Below are positions 57,598 to 64,000 of a stretch of DNA of 64,000 nt, piece after piece. How positions within the stretch are numbered: the first letter of the stretch is position 1; every line of letters starts with the position of its first letter. Origin of the DNA: Pterobdella sp. o SKG-2022 (Eukaryota > Annelida > Clitellata > Hirudinida > Piscicolidae); assembly GCA_964035795.1 (NCBI GenBank), contig OZ038325.1, positions 2,946,772 through 3,010,771 on the forward strand, read 5' to 3'. A program made the translations under genes and the position numbers. A model generated the notes under the pieces. The model did not search any database, was not told the origin of the DNA, and was given only the letters and a program-made list of their open reading frames with translations.

Positions 57598-57604
57598 TGA
57601 CGTC
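57598..57604 (-). promoter_or_regulatory. CRE-like TGACGTC upstream of TG8
   Basis: TGACGTC on the plus strand, 61 bp before the ATG at 57537. It has the same spacing and sequence as TG1. Confidence 0.5.
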
Positions 57605-57954
57605 GATTTTATTCTCGTTGTTTATTTAACGATTGGTATAATAATACTGAAACGTTGAAAATGTTTATAATGGAAAATCATCAAAGATGGATTTTGTTTA
57701 TGCATTTACATTCTCTGGTTTGTGACAAACAATAATACAGCTCAAGAAGTAGCTTTAATTTCCCTAAAACAACTATACATCTTCATAAAACTTTTGACCC
57801 AGTATTGTCAAATACTCCAGATTATACATTTAATTAAGATGATAAGCTTCTCACAGTTTTTCAATGAAACCAATTGCTCTTCACGCATTTCGTGATAAAA
57901 CAATGAATGGCAACTCTAAACACCCTTTTCAATATAAAAGCAAAAGAAGCTGGT

Positions 57955-58110
57955 CGAGCGTAGACCCAAGCTGACTAATTATCTAAAGTTACCGGGTTCG
58001 ACTACACGTCAGATAACAATTAGCACCTGTTCCACAATGTGTTTTTGCTACATTAAATATGTAGCAAGCGCTTTGATCTATAAGGAAAATACGGTTTATA
58101 AATATAAAAA
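57955..58110 (+). mobile_element. tRNA-headed SINE, 5' half
   Basis: AGCTGGTCGAGCGTAGACCC (box A region), TAATTATCTAAAGTTACCGG, GTTCGACTACACG (box B), AATTAGCACCTGTTCCACAA and TAGCAAGCGCTTTGATCTAT match 61205-61345 closely. The body and tail seen at 61345-61775 are missing. Confidence 0.82.
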
Positions 58111-59172
58111 CTATGTCACCTTACTTTCGAAAGATTATATTAGTGTGAGCTGGTTTAGAGCGCAGATCATTTAGTTTGAGCTCAAGGGTTATGTATTTAT
58201 TTTCAAAGCAAACAATTTTTGAAGAATTCAATTATCGAATATCAACGAGACAAAATGTATGACTACATTATGAAGTAAGGAATAGTGTAAGTTACTTTTC
58301 TCGTACATTTTTATTAAAGTTATTCAGTGTTGTTCACATCAATTATGATTTTATAATAAACAATTTAAAAGCAAAATTCATACGTTTTAGTAAAAAATTC
58401 ATCGGGTTTTTAAAAATTTTATTCCAGGGAATATTATCTTGAGTTTGAAGTATGAAACATTGATAAAGAAGGATTTAAGGTGATGATATTTTTCGAAGTT
58501 ATTTTGAATGTTCAACAGATTATCTAGATAAAATTATAATAAATATTTAAAAAAAATTTAATTACAATACAATTTTAAATATAATAATCGTTTAAGGGTA
58601 ATATTGTTTTGCGAATACAGCTGGTATATGATAATTTATTAAATTTTAGTCGAATAACTATTCGAAACTATGTTTAATCAGACATTAATTTGTATAAAAT
58701 TTAATGAATGAATTAAAATATAATAATATTTTATAAAAAGTCTGACTAAAAGTAAAACCCTTTTCATTTTTAAGCAAATGTACATTAAGCTACCTGTTTT
58801 ATTTATTAACTATATGAATTTAACTTTTCAGTTTTCAATAAATAAACTTTATAATCAAAACTTTGTAACAATTTTTAACAAACATTTCAGTAAATAATTC
58901 AAATTAATTTTAACTATTTACAATTTAAAATTTGAACAAGTTTTGACGTATATTTCATGAATAACGTTATTAATTTCATTCAAATCAAAGTACAAAAAAT
59001 TTGTTTATTTTATCATTTAAGTGAAAAAAATCACTTCCTGAATGGAATCTAACACAAGCTATCAAGTTCAAAGCATTCAAATCACTTAAAAAACTAAACC
59101 CCATCATACAGACTTCTCCCTTATGAACTGCTACATGTTTACAAAAACTGATACTTTCATCATAAACTCATA
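58111..59172. other. AT-rich region upstream of plexin-like gene
   Basis: 58145-58200 (GAGCTGGTTTAGAGCGCAGA, then AAGGGTTATG) looks like another worn tRNA-type head. The rest is AT-rich, with no recognised promoter element. Confidence 0.4.
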
Positions 59173-59317
59173 ATGCTTGCTAATTCAGTCCTATTTTGCT
59201 CCATTTTCTTATTTCTTTCATTCTTTTGTCATCCATCTCATTCCCACAAAACATCACAGACACTTTTTGACCACCCTTTGACTTCAAACTCATTCAATCT
59301 CTTCACTGAAATACAAG
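59173..59317 (+). CDS. Plexin-like exon 1: signal peptide
   Basis: ATG at 59173 gives 'MLANSVLFCSIFLFLSFFCH', then 'PSHSHKTSQTLFDH', ending 'FNLFTEIQ' plus one G before gtttat at 59318. The hydrophobic core of about 14 residues followed by Pro/Ser/His is a classical secretion signal. Only 48 codons long, so easily overlooked. The phase-1 end joins exon 2 to make GAC (Asp). Confidence 0.6.
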
Positions 59318-62300
59318 GTTTATTTTTATTTTCAACACATTTATAAACCAATCATTATTGTTCTAAATAAGCATCAAATATAACTATTTTTTTTAATGCC
59401 ATTTTTTAAGGAGTTTGAATTTTCTAATTAATATACTGATTTTAATATTAAGTTATATTATTAATAATCAATATTGTTATTCTTCATTATTGAGAATGGC
59501 ATGAACTTTTCATTTTCATTATTCTAATTCAGATCCATATATAGAAGTAATTTTTCTTCAATAATTTATGTCTCCTATTTTTAATTTTATTTTTATTATT
59601 TTCTAATAAATAGTTTTTCTCATAAACTAAACAATAGTAGATTGAATAATCTAAGCCAACTACTCTCAAACCCAGTTACTGGGACATGTACAGCAGTATA
59701 ATCTAATAAGATTGATACATTTCTCAGACCCAGAAATCAAATTCTACTCTCCATCAGACATTGACAACCCTAGATTCCATAAGCTTGTTTTTCTGCCCAA
59801 TAATGTCAAGAGGAATTATTATAATACTTTGAGTAATGCTGATGATAATAATATTCTATATGTGATGGGTGAAGATTTTCTGTACAAATTTGATGCTTCT
59901 GATTTATACAAGGTATTTTTGGGTTATATTGGATGAAATAATATAAATAATACTCATAATGCACGTATATATGGATTTTTGTTTGTAGACATAATTACAG
60001 TATACTCATAATAATAATAATAGAAAAATACATAGAAATGGAGAATTATTTAGAAAGACTAAGTATTACATTTAAGTATTTGAAAACATGATAAGAGATA
60101 ATTATTTTTTAAATTTTCAAACAAAAGAGTTGAATAATGAAAGTAATGATGACAATACATAAAAGTGAAATAAATTTTTTTAGATTTTAAAATAATTATT
60201 TAAATCAAAAATCATATGAATAGGTACTAAGATTAAATTGACACTAACGCAAAATAAAGAAAATCAAGATATAAAAATATAATATAATAATGATAGGAGT
60301 AAAATAATTTTAAAAAATCAATATTAACGATAAAAACTATAAAAAAAAGAACACAAATATAAAAAACAATAATAAAAAGAAAATAAAATAATAAAAAAAT
60401 TAAATAAAAACAACAACAGGCTCATAGGTCACATAGGTTCAGCAAAGATCCTGCCTACCAGCCTATCAAAAAGATAAGTCTGGCCCAGTGCAAAAAGAAT
60501 GTGCAGCCCAGAAATAGAGGGCCAACACCTGACTACATCTGTGGCAACCACCTTCAGAGCCTCCACCCCATACCTACCCCCTCCTCCCCTTCATTGGCGC
60601 TTGTTTGTACCACTGGTAACGGTCGATCCCAGTTGTTCGTTATTGATGTTGGTGTTTTGGGCGTTTTTTGGAATTTTTTTGTATTAAGATTTATTTTATT
60701 TGGATTATTATCTTTCTTTGTTACAATTTTTTTTATATTGTTTTAGTATTTTATTTTTTTCAGCGTTATCTTCAATTCGTTTCTCATTCCACTCTTCTTT
60801 TTCTCCTCCTTTTTCTTCTTCTATCCACAGACAGACACAATGAGGCTCGTCAAAGTAGTAAACGACACCACCTTGATGCTGTCATCAGGATACGGCATAT
60901 GCTCCAACATTCCATACACACTATCAACTACTTTGGTCACTTCATCCTCTTCTTCCCCTTCCTCATATTTCCTCGTCGGAGCAGCTTCACGAGGTGGCTT
61001 CTTTTCCAACACCATATCTCTGTCAAAGCTTGACGCGGAAACTTTCCATGTGACCTATTATGACGCTGCTGATCTTTATACCGCTATTGAAGGTTGCTCC
61101 ATAATGAAAATTGAAGTATTTTTCAAATTATTAAATTTATTTATTTTTATTATAAAATTCATTTTATTATTCATATTTCTATTCAAGTTTTTTTTCGGTC
61201 CATATAGCTCAGTTGGTAGAGCATTGGACTAATTACCTAAAGTTAGCGGATTCAATTCCGCGTTGAGCCTTCAATTAGCACCTGTTCCACAGTGTGTTTT
61301 CGCTACATTAAATTTGTAGCAAGCGCTTTGATCTATAAGAAAAAGCGCTTTATATATACCGCATTACATTTCAGAAAACAATGAAGTTGTTCAAATTTTG
61401 TCTGAAATTAACATTTGATTGCTCAAAATTTTTTATTTGAAGTTTTATCTATATATATTTTTTTGATCATTATCACAGATTTAATTAAGAATAACACATT
61501 CATAAAAACAACTCAGTTTTCTAAATGTCATTCATATAAGTGTTATTATGGTTGCTTTTATTCCAACCAACAGACCTTTCTTTCATATAATCTTAGTTTT
61601 CTGTTTTGTTTTATTTAGTTATACTTGCATAATTTTTGCTGAAATTTTTATATCTAAGAAAACTTACGTTACATTACATTGCATTCGGTTATTTTGCATT
61701 CATAGTTCATAATACTCAGTGGTCTAGAAACTCCTGAAGCTAATGCCACTATAATCATACTCGTAATTGATTTGGTTCTATCATTTCAAATTAATTCTGG
61801 GCACGACGTTAAACTGAACCCAACTTTATACCTGCTGACTGCCTTCTACATGGCACATGTACAGCAATATAATCTTATAAGATATATAAGCTTATATGAT
61901 CAAGAACGATACCGAATATTATTCCCATATCCATCAGATGTCTCCTACATTGCTTCCTTCCAAAACAAAAATTATGTCTTTATTTTCTCGCACGAAAAAG
62001 GTATGTGATGTAGCAGTAATAATAATATTAATGTTATTACTGCCAATGGTTAAGTAACAATAACAATTATGACAATACGGAAGGATGCTATCAAAGATAC
62101 AAATATTAATGAGCTTTAGTAAAATATCGTTGAGCCATTGTATAAGATAGATTTTCACTGTTTCCTAACATGGTACTCATTTTCATTAATTAAGTTATCA
62201 TCATCATCAATTATTAGTATTGTTAAAGGTAGCCTCAAGGATCCATTGAAAGAAGATGAAACGCATTACACTATGGTGACAAGGCTTTGCAAGGTGAATA

Positions 62301-63776
62301 ATAATAACAATTTTTTTTTATTAACCTTATTGTTACCCTCCAATACAGGACCGGATGTACCCAGTAATGAAGGTAATGAATAAATATTTTAATATCGATG
62401 GATTGAGAATAAAACAATAGTAATTTATTTTGTGAATATTTAGCCTCAAAATTGTGAATCATAAAAACACCACAATATTTGAATTTTTTATTTTAACGAA
62501 GCTTTCCGATATATTTTATGTCATCATCAGGTAACCAATTAGTATCAATATAATAGAAACAAACACTAAGGTTTATTGAGAAACTTAATACACGAAGCTT
62601 TTCGTAAGAGTATCTTACGTTATCTAGGGTAGTACTCTTACGAAAAGCTTCGTGTATTAAGTTTCTCAATAAACCTCAGTGTTTGTTTCTATTATATTGA
62701 TTTCCGGCTATTTTACGTCAACTTTAGTTAGTATCAGTTGTATCTAATTTTCATTATGAATTATGACAAAGTTGAATTTGTCGAAAAATTTAGTTTTTTG
62801 AAAAAATATATAGTGCAGCTCAGAACACTTCGCGCACTCTTACTTTATGGAATGACTTTTAACAAAAGATTTTTTATTGTCAAATTTTTTTTATAAAAAA
62901 AGCTTTTATGAAACTAACTATTTGATATAACTTTGGCTTTAAAAAAATATATATTAGTTACCTGATATATATTCTATATCATTATCAGGTTGCTAATTAG
63001 TTACCTGATATATATTCTATATCATTATCAGGTAGCTAATTAGTTATCTGATATATATTCTATATCATTATCAGGTTGCTAATTAGTTACCTGATATATA
63101 TAAAATTGAAACATTGTCATGGTTTCATGATTCACAATAAAAATTTATTTTATCATTATCTTGTTAAGGTTAAGATTATTTTTCTAATTATTTCATTAAT
63201 TGAAATTGAGATTTTATTATTATTATTATTATTTTTAAGGTCAAACTAAAGTGCAGAGGAGGCGGTCTACCGTACTATTTCTACTTCAACAAGCTCAGTA
63301 AGTATCATTATCATTCTTCTAATTATTATTGTTGTTATTTTTTTTTCATCTTTATCGTTATTATTTTTTCAATTCTTATTGTTATTTTTCAGAGAAATCT
63401 TAATGAACTTATAAGCAATACTCAACAATGCTTAACGTCGATTAATGAGAGAATTTTAGTACATTTGTAAAACAAAGATGTCTAGAATTCTCGGTGAATA
63501 TAGCCTTATCTTATTATTATGGCAAAACTATACTTAGCGAAAATTCCAGCTGATTTTGCTAATCAAATGTACTTAATTTTTCTCATAAATCGACGTTAAA
63601 CATTTTTGAATATTGTTGTTATTCTATTTATGTTCAAGATCTTTATTAGTAGTATTGATTGTATTATTAGTAGTAGTATTGATTTCATTATTTCCATCAT
63701 TATCATTTTTATAGAATCAGTGATTTATGAGGAAAAGACGGATCTACTGCATGCATTGTTTACCACTGAAGAGTTG
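59173..63776 (+). CDS. Plexin-like receptor, 5' part (signal peptide and Sema domain), partial
   Basis: Proposed exons: 59173-59317, 59728-59912, about 60462-60615, 60835-61092, 61938-62000, about 62229-62293, 63240-63297, 63715-63776. They continue beyond the window. All internal junctions are GT-AG and phases agree (1,0,1,1,1,0,1). Plexins are surface receptors for semaphorins that steer cell migration and axon growth. Exon 1 gives a signal peptide, and exons 2-8 give Sema-propeller strands. Key stretches are 'ILYVMGEDFLYKFDASDLYK' (like YVGxxNxLYxLdxxL), 'TMRLVKVVNDTTLMLSSGYG' followed by IC (like NKLLxVD..LxxCGSxxQGxC), 'VSYIASFQNKNYVFIF' (IxYVxSFxxxxFVYF), 'HYTMVTRLCK' (YxSKIVRLCxDD) and 'VKLKCRGGG' (LPLxC). 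A semaphorin is less likely from the CGSxxQGxC-like spacing. Several introns carry mobile elements. Confidence 0.7.
59728..59912 (+). CDS. Plexin-like exon 2: first Sema strands
   Basis: Acceptor CATTTCTCAG at 59727, donor AAG/gtattt at 59913, phase 0. It encodes 'DPEIKFYSPSDIDNPRFHKL', a loop with 'NNVKRNYYNTLSNADDNN', and 'ILYVMGEDFLYKFDASDLYK', the strand pair usual at the start of Sema domains. Confidence 0.7.
60462..60615 (+). CDS. Plexin-like exon 3
   Basis: The acceptor is probably GCCTACCAG (60461), the donor ACTG/gtaacg at 60616, phase 1. It reads 'PIKKISLAQCKKNVQPRNRG', 'PTPDYICGNHLQSLHPIPTP' and 'SSPSLALVCTT'. It has three cysteines and much higher GC than the flanks. The start is less certain than the end. 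Confidence 0.5.
60835..61092 (+). CDS. Plexin-like exon 4
   Basis: Acceptor CCACAGACAG (exon from 60835, making GAC with exon 3), donor GAAG/gttgct at 61093, phase 1. It encodes 'DTMRLVKVVNDTTLMLSSGY', 'GICSNIPYTLS' and 'SSYFLVGAASRGGFFSNTIS', then 'FHVTYYDAADLYTAIE'. The LxxxxGYGIC and YFLVGAAsrGG motifs fit plexin Sema strands. Confidence 0.7.
61198..61775 (+). mobile_element. Full tRNA-headed SINE in plexin-like intron 4
   Basis: It starts GGTCCATATAGCTCAGTTGG with a clear pol III box A (TAGCTCAGTTGGTAGAGC). A box B-like GGATTCAATTCCG lies about 38 nt after it. By position the anticodon loop would be CTAATTA (AAT, Ile-like). The second part holds AGCGCTTTGATCTATAAGAA, a motif seen in many invertebrate SINEs. 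From about 61375 on it matches element X on the opposite strand, ending CTCAGTGGTCTAGAAACTCC and ATCATACTCGTAATTGATTTG. It is not a working tRNA gene: the anticodon stem is mismatched and the 3' side continues as SINE body. Confidence 0.88.
61938..62000 (+). CDS. Plexin-like exon 5 (63 nt)
   Basis: Acceptor TTCCCATATCCATCAG at 61937 and donor AAAAAG/gtatgt at 62001 define 63 nt, phase 1 to phase 1. It reads '(D)VSYIASFQNKNYVFIFSHE' then K, a strand pair like plexin 'YVxSFxxxxFVYFLTVQ'. Confidence 0.65.
62229..62293 (+). CDS. Plexin-like exon 6
   Basis: It ends at AAG/gtgaat (62294, phase 0). The acceptor may be AAAG at 62228, or AAAG / AAGAAG at 62252 or 62255; all keep phase 1. It reads 'SLKDPLKEDETHYTMVTRLC' then K, matching the Sema 'YxSxIxRLCxxD' strand. 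Confidence 0.6.
62501..62725. mobile_element. Fold-back of two Penelope-like terminal fragments
   Basis: Arms 62545-62612 and 62633-62700 are reverse complements with about one mismatch and a 20-nt loop. Each arm carries GAAGCTTTTCGTAAGAGTA, ATTAAGTTTCTCAATAAACC and GTGTTTGTTTCTATTATATT. The left side continues outward as GAAGCTTTCCGATATATTTT and GTCATCATCAGGTAACC. On the minus strand that is CTGATGA ... GAAA, the spacing of a degenerate hammerhead core. Such motifs are known in Penelope-like retroelement termini. The right part recurs at 41696-41786. Confidence 0.75.
62954..63105. repeat. 43-bp tandem repeat with internal hairpin
   Basis: Units start at 62954, 62997, 63040 and 63083 (partial). 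Each contains CCTGATATATATTC and TATATCATTATCAGG, an imperfect hairpin, then TTGCTAATTAG. The TATCATTATCAGGT..C.AATTAG part parallels the outer end of the fold-back at 62520-62542, so the array may derive from the same element terminus. Confidence 0.9.
63240..63297 (+). CDS. Plexin-like exon 7 (58 nt)
   Basis: Acceptor ATTTTTAAG (63239) and donor CTCA/gtaagt (63298), phases 0 and 1. It reads 'VKLKCRGGGLPYYFYFNKL', matching the Sema 'xxLxCxxxxxxYNxLxxA' strand. Confidence 0.65.
63495..63620. repeat. Dispersed repeat Y, copy 2
   Basis: ATAGCCTTATCTTATTATTA, AACTATACTTAGCGAAAATT, CCAGCTGATTTTGCTAAT and TTCTCATAAATCGACGTTAA match 56365-56480. Confidence 0.7.
63715..63776 (+). CDS. Plexin-like exon 8 (last in window)
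   Basis: Acceptor CATTTTTATAG (63714), probable donor GAGTTG/gtagaa (63777). The junction codon with exon 7 is AAA. It reads 'SVIYEEKTDLLHALFTTEEL', fitting the acidic loop plus 'DxLxAxFxxx' strand of plexin Sema domains. Confidence 0.55.
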
Positions 63777-63829
63777 GTAGAATACACCCTCCTACATCCA
63801 CGACCATTATCTTATGCGCTTCCACATAT

Positions 63830-64000
63830 ACCCAACTACCCACCTATCCGCAAACACACCAACCCAAAAACAAACACACTCACCTACCAACACACATACG
63901 CATCTACCCACAAATACACATAATAACAAAAACACCAACCAATCCACAAAAACACCTTCTACTTACCTACTCACAAACACATTGACCAACACATACACAC
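63830..64000. repeat. CA-rich low-complexity tract
   Basis: CCAACCCAAAAACAAACACA-type sequence to the window end. The plus-strand ORF reading through it (from 63777) is a by-product. Confidence 0.8.

Noticed and set aside
61198..61272. A tRNA gene (Ile-like, AAT anticodon)
   Set aside because: Box A and box B are present but the anticodon stem pairs poorly and the sequence continues into a SINE body with two further heads elsewhere, so it is a SINE promoter and not a tRNA.
61772..61937. Upstream part of the ORF 61772-62008 as plexin coding sequence
   Set aside because: It overlaps the SINE end and has no acceptor. The acceptor at 61937 has a good pyrimidine tract and gives the phase required by exon 4.

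Overview
The window reads as nuclear DNA of an AT-rich (about 70 % A+T by eye) invertebrate metazoan. The evidence is: plexin-type Sema-domain exons with GT-AG introns and matching phases; many animal-type non-LTR retrotransposon remnants (RTE-like, CR1-like, jockey-like and LINEs carrying a PHD-like zinc finger); a tRNA-headed SINE; and abundant micro- and minisatellites. There are no bacterial operons, rRNA genes or CRISPR arrays. The sequence alone does not fix the phylum.

Layout. Positions 1-44.5 kb are mainly a retrotransposon graveyard with AT-rich filler. LINE remnants lie at 2.6-4.3, 7.6-8.9, 9.4-9.8, 10.1-14.1, 14.9-18.4, 20.1-20.5, 30.7-34.1, 37.0-37.2, 38.5-41.0, 41.1-43.9 and 43.9-44.5 kb. 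All are broken by stops, frameshifts, deletions or nested insertions. Satellite-like DNA occupies 20.9-22.3, 24.9-25.1 and 28.0-28.3 kb. A non-coding element of about 825 bp ('element X') occurs twice almost unchanged (26.16-26.98 and 31.14-31.97 kb), and its second copy splits a LINE reverse transcriptase. A possible host gene rich in Asn and Asp (34.9-36.95 kb) has three splice-compatible exons, with a 206-bp palindrome in its first intron.

Positions 46.0-57.5 kb hold the most distinctive content: a tandem array of at least eight related loci, all on the minus strand. Four single-exon ORFs look intact (205, 303, 229 and 238 aa), one is cut by a frameshift, and three are fragments. They share an N-terminal Ser/Arg/Trp-rich block and a middle block, and some carry a C-terminal module of about 60 aa that is present twice in the 303-aa member. 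I do not recognise the family. Most loci have a TGACGT (CRE-like) motif 40-65 bp upstream of the start codon, and three intact ones have AATAAA soon after the stop. LINE 3' ends have been inserted into and between the copies.

Positions 59.2-63.8 kb hold the 5' end of a plexin-like gene on the plus strand. Eight proposed exons run from a signal peptide into the Sema domain and join in compatible phases. Its introns carry a complete tRNA-headed SINE whose 3' tail is shared with element X, a fold-back made of two Penelope-like terminal fragments, and a 43-bp tandem hairpin repeat. The gene runs off the window.
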